DNA from: Lysobacteraceae bacterium
GTDB taxonomy: Bacteria > Pseudomonadota > Gammaproteobacteria > Steroidobacterales > Steroidobacteraceae
Length of the DNA stretch: 10,004 nucleotides
Reading direction: 5' to 3'
NCBI GenBank assembly: GCA_012516015.1
Contig: JAAYXG010000092.1
Span: 1-10,004 of the forward strand
Made by a program: the position numbers and the translations under genes. The notes below the pieces were generated by a model. That model searched no databases. It had not been told where the DNA came from and saw only the letters and a list, made by a program, of their open reading frames with translations. Positions 1-8,040 of this stretch are shown here, piece after piece. Numbering within the stretch: position 1 is the stretch's first letter; each line of letters opens with the position of its first letter.

Positions 1-69
1 CAAAACCAGCAGGAGCGCGGCCACGGCTGGCGCCCAAAACAAAGCCCGTCGCTGACCCGCTGCTCGCAT
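1..69 (-). CDS. Probable HlyD-type periplasmic adaptor, N-terminus only (cut by window edge)
   Basis: Only the first 23 codons are visible. They begin at an ATG 5 bases after the permease stop codon and run off the left edge. The peptide begins MRAAGQRRALFWAP and continues into an Ala/Leu/Val-rich stretch. This is a basic N-terminus followed by a single membrane-spanning or signal-anchor segment, as in membrane fusion proteins. The identity comes mainly from context: an ABC ATPase and a large FtsX-type permease immediately upstream are commonly followed by an HlyD/RND-type adaptor that links the pump to the outer membrane. The tight spacing implies co-translation with the permease. The visible part shows no diagnostic domain, so another small-anchor periplasmic protein is possible. 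Confidence 0.6.
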   Translation of the reverse strand, partial: MRAAGQRRALFWAPAVAALLLVL

Positions 70-74
70 AGGTT

Positions 75-2441
75 TCACTCGCGTGTTTTGAGGACGGCGA
101 TCAGGTCGAGTCGGTCGATGCGCCGCCGCACGAATAATGCCGAAAACAGCGTCGCGACGCTCGCGACGGAGATGGCGATGCCGAACGTCGAAGGCTCGAG
201 CACGAACGGCACGCGGAAGAGCTCGGTCTCGAAGCCGCGCACGGTCGCACGTCCGAGCAGCCAGCCGATGAAGGATCCGAGCGGTAAGGCCAGCAGGCCG
301 AGCAGCGCGACTTCTCCGAGCAAGAGATAGGAAATCTCGGCGCGCGTAAACCCCAGCACGCGCAGCGTCGCGAGCTCGCGGCCGCGCTCGGAGAGTGCGA
401 TCCGGGCCGCGTTGTAAGTCACGCCGAAAGCGAGCGCGCAAGAGAAGAAGATGAACAACGTCACGAAGATGAGCATGGATTGCGCCATCGTCTCGTCGAA
501 CATCTGGATCGCCGCCGCCTTGAGCGTGATCGCGGTGATGCCGGGAAGCGTCTTCAACTCGCGCACGAGAGCACTCTGTCGAGTCGCATCCACGCGCAGG
601 TGCACACTCGTGAGCGTCGGGCGCTCCTTCATCAGCCGAGCGAGCGCGCCGATCTCGATGTAGGCAGGCGAGCCCATGTAGGTTTCGAAGATGCCCGCGA
701 CCCGCAACTGCGCCACCTCGCGCCGACCTTCGAGCGTTTCGACGGTGATGAGGTCGCCGCGGCCCACACCGAGCATCTTGGCGAGCATGGATGAGATCAT
801 CAGTCCCTCATCGGGCAGCGCGAGTGCTCGTCCACTCGCATCGTAGACCCGATACAGCGTCTGCTCGGCGGGCAAGCCTTGGAGCGCTTCGCGCTGCTCG
901 CGCAGACCGACGCGCAGCTTCGCGGGCACGACGCGCATCGGTTCGACGGCGAGCACACCGGGAAGTCGGCCGAGCGCGCGCGCCGCCTCGAACGTGCGCG
1001 GCTCCGTGAAGCTCACGGTCACGTCCTGCGATTGCGCCTGTCGAAAGTACACGTCGACGATGTGATCGACGGCGTCGAGCCATTGCATCGAAAGGACGAG
1101 CACGGCGACGGACATCGAAATCCCGAAGCACGTCGTGAACGAGCGCATCGGGTAGCGTACGATCTGGCGCAGGATGATTCGCGTGAGCTGCTCGACGCGT
1201 TGAACGACGGCGACCTGCGCGAAGGTGCGCCTGAACAGCGGCGGCGACGGCGGTCGCATCGCCTCGGCGGGCGGCAACGCGACCGCGCTGCGCACCGCCC
1301 GGTACGCGCCACCCAGCGCCGAGACGATCCCGACGAGCGCACCGATGACGAACGCGGTGGGACCGGGTCTGAAAAGCAAGAACGGGAAACGAAAGAACTC
1401 CGCGTAGAGGCGCGTCGAATACCATCCGAACCAATAGCCCGCCGCCGCGCCGAGCAGGACGCCGATGACTCCGATCGCGAGCACGAACTTGAAATAGTGA
1501 ATGCCGATCTCGCGATTGCTGTAGCCGAACGCCTTCAACAGACCGATCTCGCTGCGTTCCATCGCGATGAGACGCATCAAGACCATGTTCGTCAGAAAAG
1601 CCGCGACGGCGAGGAAGATCGCGGGCAAGAAGTACGAGAGCGTGCGGAGCTGCTCGATCTCGTTCATGAGGAACCAATTCGACGTCTGGTCGTCGCGCGC
1701 ATACGCACCGACGCTGCCGTAGCGATCGAGGAGCCGATCGAGCTCGTCGATGACGATATCCGGATTCGTTCCTCGCAACAGGTAGAGGCTGACCGCATTG
1801 AAGGCGCCGTCGAGGTCGAATGCGGCCTGCAACAACGCTTCGTCGAGCCACAACACGCCGAAGCGCGCGTCGTCCGGCATGAGCGCGCCAGGACCGATCG
1901 CATAGACGTATTCCGGCGACAATGCGACGCCGACGATCCGCAGCTCGCGCCAACTGCCGTTCAGGATCGCCCGAATGCGATCGCCGACCTGCAGACCGTG
2001 CGCCTCGGCAAAGGGCTCCGAGACGAGCGCTTCGTCGGTCGAGCGCGGCCGAGGCATGCGACCGCTGCGCACCGCCACGAGATTGAGCTTCGCCTCGCGG
2101 TGCGTGGGAAGCGAGACCAGCTCTGCGACGACCGGCTCTTCGAAGCCTGCAATATCGAGCACCGCATTCGCGACGACACGCGTCTCGACCGTTTGCACGC
2201 CGGGCAGCGCGCCGATCTGCGCAGCCAAACGTTCCGGCGCGCGCTTGACGCGCGCGAAGACGTGACCGAAGCGATAACGCTCGTAGTAAGCGCGCGCGGT
2301 TTCATCGAGCGACTCGACGGTCGCCAAGCCCATGATGAGGATGCCGATCCCCGACGCCATGATGAGACCGATCGCCAGCACCTGACCGCGCATGCGCCAG
2401 AGATCGCGAATGAGCTTCTTGTAGAGCGCGCTCGCTACCAC
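75..2441 (-). CDS. ABC transporter permease, FtsX/MacB-type, duplicated eight-helix form
   Basis: This 788-residue inner-membrane permease works with the ATPase encoded just upstream. I chose the GTG at 2439-2441 as start: its GTGGTAG context overlaps the ATPase stop codon, and the reading frame upstream of it is low-complexity shadow of the ATPase gene. Eight hydrophobic segments are visible, at about residues 20-40, 269-291, 318-339, 362-381, 434-456, 655-676, 704-730 and 753-772. They form two FtsX modules, each with one helix, a large periplasmic domain of roughly 200 residues, then three helices. Each module carries the cytoplasmic coupling motif after its second helix: [18 protein letters not shown] at about 295-312 and [19 protein letters not shown] at about 685-703. 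Type VII ABC systems of this kind (MacB, LolCDE, DevBCA) act by mechanotransmission or extrude envelope substrates. The substrate cannot be read from the sequence. Confidence 0.93.
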   Translation of the reverse strand: MVASALYKKLIRDLWRMRGQVLAIGLIMASGIGILIMGLATVESLDETARAYYERYRFGHVFARVKRAPERLAAQIGALPGVQTVETRVVANAVLDIAGFEEPVVAELVSLPTHREAKLNLVAVRSGRMPRPRSTDEALVSEPFAEAHGLQVGDRIRAILNGSWRELRIVGVALSPEYVYAIGPGALMPDDARFGVLWLDEALLQAAFDLDGAFNAVSLYLLRGTNPDIVIDELDRLLDRYGSVGAYARDDQTSNWFLMNEIEQLRTLSYFLPAIFLAVAAFLTNMVLMRLIAMERSEIGLLKAFGYSNREIGIHYFKFVLAIGVIGVLLGAAAGYWFGWYSTRLYAEFFRFPFLLFRPGPTAFVIGALVGIVSALGGAYRAVRSAVALPPAEAMRPPSPPLFRRTFAQVAVVQRVEQLTRIILRQIVRYPMRSFTTCFGISMSVAVLVLSMQWLDAVDHIVDVYFRQAQSQDVTVSFTEPRTFEAARALGRLPGVLAVEPMRVVPAKLRVGLREQREALQGLPAEQTLYRVYDASGRALALPDEGLMISSMLAKMLGVGRGDLITVETLEGRREVAQLRVAGIFETYMGSPAYIEIGALARLMKERPTLTSVHLRVDATRQSALVRELKTLPGITAITLKAAAIQMFDETMAQSMLIFVTLFIFFSCALAFGVTYNAARIALSERGRELATLRVLGFTRAEISYLLLGEVALLGLLALPLGSFIGWLLGRATVRGFETELFRVPFVLEPSTFGIAISVASVATLFSALFVRRRIDRLDLIAVLKTRE

Positions 2442-3181
2442 GACAGCTCGCGCGCTCTGCGGCGCTCCGGGTTGCGGATTTCTTCGTGGATCTGCCCATC
2501 GCGCATCGAGAGCACGCGATCGGCCATGCTCGAGATCACCGAGTTGTGCGTGATGAGCGCCGTCGTCGTGCCGAGCTCCGCATGAATGCGCTCGATCGCC
2601 TCGAGCACGAGCACGCCGGTCGGGCTGTCGAGCGCCCCGGTCGGCTCGTCGCACAGCAGAAGACTTGGACGTTTCGCGATTGCGCGCGCGATCGCGACGC
2701 GCTGCTGTTCGCCGCCGGATAACTGCGCCGGAAAGTGCTGCAGGCGCTCGCCGAGCCCGACGAGGCGCAGCGCTTCTTCGGGCGACATGGGATCGGAGGC
2801 GATCTCCGTCACGAGCGCGACGTTCTCGAGCGCCGTCAAGCTCGGAATCAAGTTGTAGAACTGAAAGACGAAGCCGACGTGCTCGCGGCGATACTGCGTC
2901 AGCCCCGCATCGTCGAGCGCCGTGATGTCGCGGCCGAGGAACTCGACCTTGCCGCTCGTCGGCGTGTCGAGCCCGCCGAGGATGTTGAGGAGCGTCGACT
3001 TGCCGCTACCCGATGCGCCGAGCAGCACGACGAGCTCGCCCGCATACAAGGTGAGATCGACGCCGCGCAGCGCATGCACTTCGACCTCGCCGGTCCGATA
3101 GACTTTGCTGACGGCGTGCGCACGCAGCGTATCGCGTCCGGGCAGGATCGCGTCGCGGCCCGCGTGCCTATTCGGTTCCAC
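2435..3181 (-). CDS. ABC transporter ATP-binding protein, LolD/MacB-type
   Basis: A complete 248-residue nucleotide-binding subunit that powers the adjacent permease from the cytoplasmic face. All ABC motifs are present: Walker [10 protein letters not shown] (residues 55-63), Q-loop Q107 in [18 protein letters not shown], signature LSGGEQQR (154-161), Walker [13 protein letters not shown] (174-185) and switch histidine H212 in ITHN. The FQFYNLIP and CDEPTGALD wording is typical of the LolD/MacB/FtsE group. The start is a GTG at 3179-3181, supported by a strong GAAGGAG ribosome-binding site seven bases upstream. That site overlaps the stop codon of the prolyl isomerase gene, so translation is probably coupled. 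The gene ends with TAG inside the first codons of the permease. About 16 residues precede the usual start of the domain. There is no sign of degeneration. Confidence 0.96.
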   Translation of the reverse strand: MEPNRHAGRDAILPGRDTLRAHAVSKVYRTGEVEVHALRGVDLTLYAGELVVLLGASGSGKSTLLNILGGLDTPTSGKVEFLGRDITALDDAGLTQYRREHVGFVFQFYNLIPSLTALENVALVTEIASDPMSPEEALRLVGLGERLQHFPAQLSGGEQQRVAIARAIAKRPSLLLCDEPTGALDSPTGVLVLEAIERIHAELGTTTALITHNSVISSMADRVLSMRDGQIHEEIRNPERRRARELSW

Positions 3182-3188
3182 GCCGGCG

Positions 3189-3195
3189 CTCCTTC
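3189..3195 (-). promoter_or_regulatory. Strong Shine-Dalgarno site deciding the GTG start of the ABC ATPase
   Basis: Read on the minus strand, GAAGGAG lies seven bases before the GTG start at 3181. It overlaps the TGA stop of the upstream prolyl isomerase gene (3194-3196), which supports both the non-ATG start and translational coupling of the two genes. It is the clearest ribosome-binding site in the window; the mdtD and prolyl isomerase starts have none comparable. Confidence 0.8.
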
Positions 3196-4063
3196 AATCC
3201 CTCGCGCGGACCGGCAGCGGTACGCTGCACACGTCGATACGCCCGGCAGGTACCTTGTACCACTCGTCACGTCGATTGCGGCGAGACTCGACGAGCGCTT
3301 CGAACGTCGGCGTGTCCGTTCGCAACAACTCGAGCGGTGTGCGTTCGGATGCGGGCACCTCCGAGGCGAGGCGGATTTGTCTAATCGGAACGTGCTGCTC
3401 CGCTTTCTCGTAGAACCCCAGCGCCCCGGTCCCGCGAGGCAGCGAAGACAAATGCTCCATCCCGTGCACGACCCGACCGACGACCGTAATGTTTCGATCG
3501 AGCTGCCGAGGCGCGTGCCCGATGACGACGTAGAGCTCGGTCCCCCCGGCGCTGTCGGCGTCCGTGTCGCGCCCGACGCCGACCATGCCGTAGCAATGCG
3601 TGAGCCAGGCGGTGCCGTCCGCTCGATCGCGCGCTGCCGGGAATCCGGAAACGAAACCGATCTCGGGCGCGTAGGTATCCGGATCCGGCAGCTTCGTGAA
3701 GGCAAGTCCCTTCGCAGATCTCGTGAACTCCGCGGTCAGCGCCTTCTTTGCCGTCCCGAGCGGCTTATGCCCCTCCGCATCGCCCCATTGGGCGACGAAG
3801 TTGTCTTGCACGCGAATGATCGCGAGGCCGTCGAAGTAGCGCTCGCGCACGAGCGTGCGAATGTTCTCGACGTGCCGCGGGGCGAACTCGGGCGCGAGCT
3901 CGATGATGACTCGCCCGCTTTCGAGCTCGAGGTAGAGCGCATTCTCGGGTTGGAGCTCGCGCCAATCGGAGGGCTTGGATGCTTCGAGCACATCCTGCAT
4001 GGTTTGGGCACAGACGATCGGGGAAGCGAGCGCCATGAGCACGGAGCAAATGGAAATGCGCAT
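3194..4063 (-). CDS. Exported cyclophilin-type peptidyl-prolyl cis-trans isomerase, extended form
   Basis: This enzyme would speed cis-trans isomerisation of proline bonds during protein folding in the periplasm. From the ATG at 4061-4063 the protein has 289 residues and begins with a signal peptide: MRIS, a hydrophobic stretch, and a likely cleavage after SPIVCA. A cyclophilin core spans about residues 42-205. [20 protein letters not shown] contains the equivalents of the catalytic Arg (R84), Phe (F89) and Gln (Q92), followed by GMVGVGR, ELYVVIG and [15 protein letters not shown]. The usual His near the end of the active site appears to be Ile192. The protein is much longer than PpiA (about 190 residues): it has an insertion around 125-155 and a C-terminal tail of about 80 residues with a charged RRNRRDEWY segment. 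The frame is open 17 codons further to an ATG at 4114, but the inner start gives the cleaner signal peptide. Neither start has an obvious ribosome-binding site. It is followed closely by the ABC exporter operon. Confidence 0.9.
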   Translation of the reverse strand: MRISICSVLMALASPIVCAQTMQDVLEASKPSDWRELQPENALYLELESGRVIIELAPEFAPRHVENIRTLVRERYFDGLAIIRVQDNFVAQWGDAEGHKPLGTAKKALTAEFTRSAKGLAFTKLPDPDTYAPEIGFVSGFPAARDRADGTAWLTHCYGMVGVGRDTDADSAGGTELYVVIGHAPRQLDRNITVVGRVVHGMEHLSSLPRGTGALGFYEKAEQHVPIRQIRLASEVPASERTPLELLRTDTPTFEALVESRRNRRDEWYKVPAGRIDVCSVPLPVRARD

Positions 4064-4155
4064 CGTTGTTGTTGGGTGACGCCGTGACGAGAACTTGGAG
4101 CTAGCGTCCCTCATCGCCGTTTAGCCTGCAAGCGCGAGAACCGCCGGCCGTTCGC
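4064..4155. other. Short spacer between mdtD and the prolyl isomerase gene
   Basis: These 92 bases probably hold the promoter or leader of the prolyl isomerase-ABC transporter operon. I see no convincing -35/-10 pair, no strong hairpin with a T run, and no repeats like those in the other two spacers. Part of it would be coding if the prolyl isomerase starts at 4114. Confidence 0.4.
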
Positions 4156-5562
4156 TCACCCGAGCTCGACCGGCTCCTCCTCCGCTTTCGTCTTGGGCGT
4201 GTCCGGAGCGAGCTGCCAAAAGATCGCGGCGGATGCGCACGTCATTATGCCGACGCATACGAACGTCGCTCGAAACGCGTGCAGCGCGTCTTGTTGGGCC
4301 GCTTCCGTCGCGCTGAAATTCGACAAGAGCGCGGCAGCCGCCGCGACGCCGAGGCTCATGGCCAGCATTTGGACGACGGACATGAGCCCGTTGCCGCTGC
4401 TCGCCTGCTGCGGCCCGAGGTCCTTGAGCGTCACCGTGTTCATCGTCGTGAACTGCAGCGAATTGACCGCACCCAAGGAGAAGAACTGCAAGATCCTGAG
4501 CCACACCGGCTGCTCCGGGGTCATGAGCGCGAACGAGGCGATCATCGTGCCGACGAGCAAGGTATTCGTGATGAGCACGTTGCGATAGCCGAAGCGCCCG
4601 ACGAGCGATGTGACCATGCGCTTCATCGTCAGGGCGGCGATCGTCACCGGGATCATCGCCATGCCCGCCTGCAGCGGACTGAACCCGAGGCTCACCTGCA
4701 GCGCGAGCGGTAGCAGAAACGGCATGCTGGAGATGCCGAGCCGGGCAAACAAAGCCCCGAGCAACCCGATACTGTACGTGCGCACGCGGAACAAACCCGG
4801 CGAGAAGAGCGGCGTCTCCGCTCTTGTGGCATGCAGCCAATACGCCGCGAGGCTCGCGAGGCCGAACACGAGCAGGATGAGGGCGATCGCGCCGCCCATT
4901 CGAACATTGCCGATGCCTTCGAGGGCCAGCGAGATCGTCGCCATGCCTAAAGCAACGAGCAGGTAGCCGGCGGCATCGAAGCGCTCGCGAACTCGCGGCG
5001 CGCTATCGGACATGTAGCGCACGGTCGCGACGAGACCCAAGGTGCCGATCGGGATGTTGATCAAGAAGATCCAATGCCACGACGCGGCTTCGGACAGCCA
5101 ACCGCCGAGCGTCGGACCGATCAACGGACCGATGAGCCCCGGAATGGCGACGAAGCTCATCGCCTTGAGAAACTCGTCGCGAGGATAAGCGCGCAAGACG
5201 GCGAGCCGCCCGACGGGCAGAAGCATCGCCCCGCCCGCACCTTGCACGACGCGCGACACGACGAGCTGCGTCATCGTGGTCGACAGCGCGCAGGCGAGCG
5301 AGCCGATCACGAACACGGAGATCGCGCCGATGTACGCGCGCTTGACGCCGAAGCGATCCGCGATCCATCCGGATGCCGGAATGAGAATAGCCATCGTCAG
5401 CGCATACGCAATGACGACCGCCTGCATCCGCAACGGACTTTCACCGAGATCGCGCGCCATGGACGGCAGCGCCGTATTGACGATCGTCGAATCGAGCGTC
5501 TGCATGAAAAAGCCGATCGCGACGAGCCAGAGGAGGAGACGGCGGGAGGGAGGCTTACTCAT
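4156..5562 (-). CDS. mdtD: MFS drug:proton antiporter, DHA2 family, MdtD-like
   Basis: An inner-membrane, proton-driven exporter of 468 residues, matching the length of Escherichia coli MdtD (about 471), with hydrophobic segments along its length as in 14-helix DHA2 transporters. Diagnostic stretches are FMQTLDSTIVNTALPSMA in helix 1 (motif D1, about residues 19-36), GWIADRFGVKRAY (motif A, 65-77), SRVVQGAGGAM (motif B, R104), GPLIGPTLGGWL (motif C, 145-156) and ASSGNGLMSVVQM (387-399). Its similarity to MdtD runs end to end, including SWHWIFLINIPIG and TLKDLGPQQASSGN. I start at the ATG at 5560-5562, where the conserved N-terminus begins; the open frame upstream runs through the repeat element and is not protein-like. 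In Escherichia coli mdtD lies with the mdtABC pump genes, and the Salmonella homologue has been linked to iron-citrate export. Here it stands alone, with no EmrA-type adaptor beside it. The substrate is unknown. No Shine-Dalgarno is evident. Confidence 0.93.
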   Translation of the reverse strand: MSKPPSRRLLLWLVAIGFFMQTLDSTIVNTALPSMARDLGESPLRMQAVVIAYALTMAILIPASGWIADRFGVKRAYIGAISVFVIGSLACALSTTMTQLVVSRVVQGAGGAMLLPVGRLAVLRAYPRDEFLKAMSFVAIPGLIGPLIGPTLGGWLSEAASWHWIFLINIPIGTLGLVATVRYMSDSAPRVRERFDAAGYLLVALGMATISLALEGIGNVRMGGAIALILLVFGLASLAAYWLHATRAETPLFSPGLFRVRTYSIGLLGALFARLGISSMPFLLPLALQVSLGFSPLQAGMAMIPVTIAALTMKRMVTSLVGRFGYRNVLITNTLLVGTMIASFALMTPEQPVWLRILQFFSLGAVNSLQFTTMNTVTLKDLGPQQASSGNGLMSVVQMLAMSLGVAAAAALLSNFSATEAAQQDALHAFRATFVCVGIMTCASAAIFWQLAPDTPKTKAEEEPVELG

Positions 5563-5587
5563 CGCGCTAGCGTAGCGGACTCGCTTC

Positions 5588-5610
5588 GGGCGTGGGGCGT
5601 GGGGCTTGGG
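5588..5610 (+). other. G-quadruplex motif, plus strand
   Basis: Four runs of three or four G (5588-5590, 5594-5597, 5601-5604, 5608-5610) are separated by loops of exactly three bases (CGT, CGT, CTT). This meets the usual pattern for a stable intramolecular quadruplex. It lies on the strand opposite the mRNA, 26 to 48 bases upstream of the mdtD ATG. The motif is visible in the sequence; folding is inferred. Confidence 0.7.
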
Positions 5611-5663
5611 CCAGAAGTCCTCCGCTGGGAGTGTGCCCGCGCGGGCATTAGCTCTAGCTCTGG

Positions 5664-5693
5664 CCCGAGCCCCAGGCCCCAAGCCCCAGGCCC
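5664..5693 (-). other. G-quadruplex motif, minus (sense) strand, starting in the pbpC stop codon
   Basis: Read on the minus strand there are five G runs (5693-5691, 5687-5684, 5680-5677, 5673-5670, 5666-5664) with uniform three-base loops CCT, CTT, CCT, CTC. The first run starts with the G of the pbpC TAG stop codon. Because this is the sense strand, the structure could form in the pbpC mRNA as well as in DNA. Confidence 0.72.
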
Positions 5694-8029
5694 TATCGTC
5701 CAAGCACCTCAAACCTCCGACTCACCCGATTCCCCTGCTCGTCCACGATCGTGACGGCATGCATGCCGGGCTCGATGTCGATGGCCTGTTGATGGTAGAT
5801 GCGCGTTTCGCCGATGTACCGGTCATCCAGATGCCAATGCAGCGTCGCGTTCGCATCGCGGTGCACTGCCTCGAACACCGTGCGGCCCTTGCGCGTACCC
5901 AAGTCGATCGGGATGTAGAGCTTCGTGCCCGCGTTCGGATAAAGAAAATCCATCGGTGCCTGCGCCGCGCTTCTCGCGCCGTCGCAATCGGCACGAAACG
6001 CGGGCAGCGATCGATAGTTCGCATGCTGACGCCGGTAGAAGTGCTCCGCACCCGGCGGCAGCACGAACCAGTTCGCGTGCCGCATGCGATCGATCGATTC
6101 GCAGCTCGAGTCCACGCGATGGCGGCTGTCGCTCGCGAGATGCACACGTTGGTTGTACGGGCTCAGGCGATCGAAGTGGCTGCTGCGCGGCACGCGCACC
6201 TTGCGGGTCTCGCACGCGCCATTCGCGAGATAGCCGTCGTTGCTGCACACCTCGACTTCCTTCATGAGCAAAGTCGGTTCGACGAACCACTCGGCCGAGG
6301 GTAGGCGCCCGAACATCGCGAACATGAGCGGCGCGGCGGCGGTTGCGCCCGTGAGGCCGGGCTTGCCTTCGCCGCTCGCATTGCCGACCCACACGCCGAC
6401 CGTGAATCGCGAGGTATTGCCGATCGACCACGCATCGCGCAGTCCCCAGCTCGTGCCGGTCTTCCAGGCGATCTGTTTGGCATTCGCAAAGCTGCGCCAA
6501 TTTGCTTCTTCGCCCGGACGGCCCACTTCGAGCAATGCGCGCAGCGTCAGCCAAGCCGACGCGGGACCGATCTCGGCTGCGCGCGTCGTCTCGGTCGTTT
6601 CGCTGTCGAGGACGCGCGGACGTCGATAGTTGATCGGCTGGCCGGGATAGATCTGTCGCGCGATGTGCGCCAGATTCGCGTACTGCGAAGCGATGTCCCA
6701 GAGCGTGCCTTCGGCCCCGCCCAGGATCAGCGTGAGCCCATAGTCATCCGGCGGACGCACGAGCGTCGTCATGCCGGTGTGGCGCAGCAGATCGTAGAAG
6801 CGCTGCACGCCATGCTGCTTGAGCATGCGCACGGCGGGGACATTCAACGATTGAGCGAGCGCCACGTCTGCCGGTACGACACCTCGGTACAAACGATCGT
6901 AGTTCTCGGGCATGTACCCCGCGTACTGCGTCGGCACGTCGGGCACGAGCGTTTGCGGGAGAATCTCGCCTGCTTCGAGCATGGCGGCATAGAGGAGCGG
7001 CTTCAGGATGCTGCCGGTGCTGCGCGGGCGGCGCACGATGTCGACCGCGAAGCCATGCCGGTCCGTGAGCGCGCGATCCGCGTTGCCCACGTACGCGAGC
7101 ACATCGAACGTTCGATTGTCGATGACGACCGCCGCTGCGTTGTAGACATCGCGCGCCGCGAGCCGTCTCGCGTGCGCTTCGAGCTCGCTCGTCGCCATGC
7201 GCTGCACGGCGCGATCGAGCGTTGTTTGGAACCGATGCCGGGTCGGATACAGCGCGCGCAACGTATCGAGCAGATGCGGCGCCTCATTGGGCAACGGAAG
7301 CGGCTCGCCGGGCAAAGGCTCTTTGAGCGCGAGCTCAAAATCCAGCTTCGAGATCGCCCCGCGTTCGTGCAAGCGCGCGAGCAGACGATCGCGCTTCCCG
7401 AGCAGCGCCGCGCGATTGCGGCCGGGGTGGATGAGCGCCGGGCTGTTCGGCAAGACCGCGAGCGTGCACGCCTCGGCCCACGATAGAAGCTCGGGTGCGC
7501 GGCCGAAGTAACGCCACGCGGCGGCCTCGAGCCCGACGACGTTCCCGCCGAACGGGGCATTCGCGGCATAGAGCGCAAGAATCTCTTGCTTCGAATACGT
7601 GAGCTCGAGCCGAGTCGCGAGCATCATCTCGATGAGCTTGTCGAGGACGCCGCGATCCTCGCGTGCGCGCGCCAGTCGCGCGACTTGCATCGTGAGCGTG
7701 CTTCCGCCGCTCACGATTCGGCGCGCCTTGAGATCGAGATATGCCGCGCGTCCGAGCGCCAACGGATCCACTCCGAGATGCGAGTAGAAGCGTTTGTCTT
7801 CGTACTCGATCAGCGCGCGCACGAACTTCTCCGGCAGCGCTTCCCCTGCCGGAAAGCGCCATTGACCGTCTTGCGCGATGCGCGCGCCGAGCAACTCACC
7901 TTTGCGATCCAAAATGATCGTCGAGAGCGGTTGATCGAAGAGACGCTCGGGGAGCAGGCGCACGTAGGCCATCGTCGCGCAGAGCGCGAGGACGAGAACG
8001 ACTGCGATGACTAAGCGGCGGCGGGTCAT
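5693..8029 (-). CDS. pbpC: Penicillin-binding protein 1C, bifunctional peptidoglycan glycosyltransferase/transpeptidase
   Basis: A complete 778-residue class A penicillin-binding protein (PbpC of Escherichia coli is about 770). A basic MTRRR start is followed by a membrane anchor (about residues 6-22), leaving the rest in the periplasm. The glycosyltransferase family 51 domain covers roughly 45-220, with catalytic Glu in EDKRFYSHLG (E77) and GGSTLTMQ (108-115). The transpeptidase domain has the active-site SILK (S340-K343), SLN (394-396) and KTGT (523-526) motifs, so both activities look intact. The C-terminal domain typical of PBP1C follows (about 695-775). Four cysteines at 595, 606, 643 and 682 lie in the periplasmic region and could pair as disulfides. 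The ATG at 8027-8029 has a modest GGA four bases before it. The gene follows the alpha-2-macroglobulin gene, a conserved partnership, with a repeat hairpin in the 62-base gap. E. coli PbpC appears to contribute little transpeptidation, so a repair role is inferred from family knowledge. Confidence 0.96.
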   Translation of the reverse strand: MTRRRLVIAVVLVLALCATMAYVRLLPERLFDQPLSTIILDRKGELLGARIAQDGQWRFPAGEALPEKFVRALIEYEDKRFYSHLGVDPLALGRAAYLDLKARRIVSGGSTLTMQVARLARAREDRGVLDKLIEMMLATRLELTYSKQEILALYAANAPFGGNVVGLEAAAWRYFGRAPELLSWAEACTLAVLPNSPALIHPGRNRAALLGKRDRLLARLHERGAISKLDFELALKEPLPGEPLPLPNEAPHLLDTLRALYPTRHRFQTTLDRAVQRMATSELEAHARRLAARDVYNAAAVVIDNRTFDVLAYVGNADRALTDRHGFAVDIVRRPRSTGSILKPLLYAAMLEAGEILPQTLVPDVPTQYAGYMPENYDRLYRGVVPADVALAQSLNVPAVRMLKQHGVQRFYDLLRHTGMTTLVRPPDDYGLTLILGGAEGTLWDIASQYANLAHIARQIYPGQPINYRRPRVLDSETTETTRAAEIGPASAWLTLRALLEVGRPGEEANWRSFANAKQIAWKTGTSWGLRDAWSIGNTSRFTVGVWVGNASGEGKPGLTGATAAAPLMFAMFGRLPSAEWFVEPTLLMKEVEVCSNDGYLANGACETRKVRVPRSSHFDRLSPYNQRVHLASDSRHRVDSSCESIDRMRHANWFVLPPGAEHFYRRQHANYRSLPAFRADCDGARSAAQAPMDFLYPNAGTKLYIPIDLGTRKGRTVFEAVHRDANATLHWHLDDRYIGETRIYHQQAIDIEPGMHAVTIVDEQGNRVSRRFEVLGR

Positions 8030-8040
8030 GATTCCGAAGG

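Larger units (their letters stand above)
5588..5693. repeat. Inverted arrays of a 7-bp repeat around a central palindrome
   Basis: The left array on the plus strand is GGGCGTG, GGGCGTG, GGGCTTG, GGCCAGA (5588-5615). The right array read on the minus strand is GGGCCTG (5693-5687), GGGCTTG, GGGCCTG, GGGCTCG, GGCCAGA (5665-5659). The two arrays form 28-bp inverted arms (5588-5615 with 5659-5686) matching at 25 of 28 positions by my count. Inside the 43-base loop lies a perfect 14-bp palindrome, TGCCCGCGCGGGCA (5634-5647), and a doubled GAGCTA on the minus strand. The element begins in the pbpC stop codon and ends about 25 bases before the mdtD start codon. There is no T run, so it is not a standard intrinsic terminator. 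Confidence 0.88.

Noticed and set aside
879..2585. Open frame of 568 codons on the plus strand
   Set aside because: It lies antisense to the permease and ATPase genes, and its product is Arg/Asp/Glu/His-rich with no hydrophobic pattern or known motif. Long antisense frames are expected opposite high-GC genes.
2442..2654. N-terminal extension of the permease by 71 codons
   Set aside because: It lies wholly inside the ATPase gene in another frame, is Arg/Asp/His-rich and has no membrane segment. The GTG at 2441 fits the family.
4007..4063. Lipoprotein signal in the prolyl isomerase
   Set aside because: The Cys in SPIVCAQ has Val, not Gly/Ala/Ser, at the -1 position, so an ordinary signal peptidase I site is more likely.
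2735..4087. Open frame of 450 codons on the plus strand
   Set aside because: It spans the opposite strand of two recognised genes and their junction, with shadow composition and no motif.
4064..4155. Sigma-70 promoter for the prolyl isomerase operon
   Set aside because: A TTGCAG hexamer is present, but no matching -10 box lies at a suitable distance, so it cannot be supported by eye.
5563..5712. N-terminal extension of mdtD by 50 codons
   Set aside because: The extra residues are translated from the repeat element and overlap the end of pbpC. Homology to MdtD begins after the ATG at 5562.
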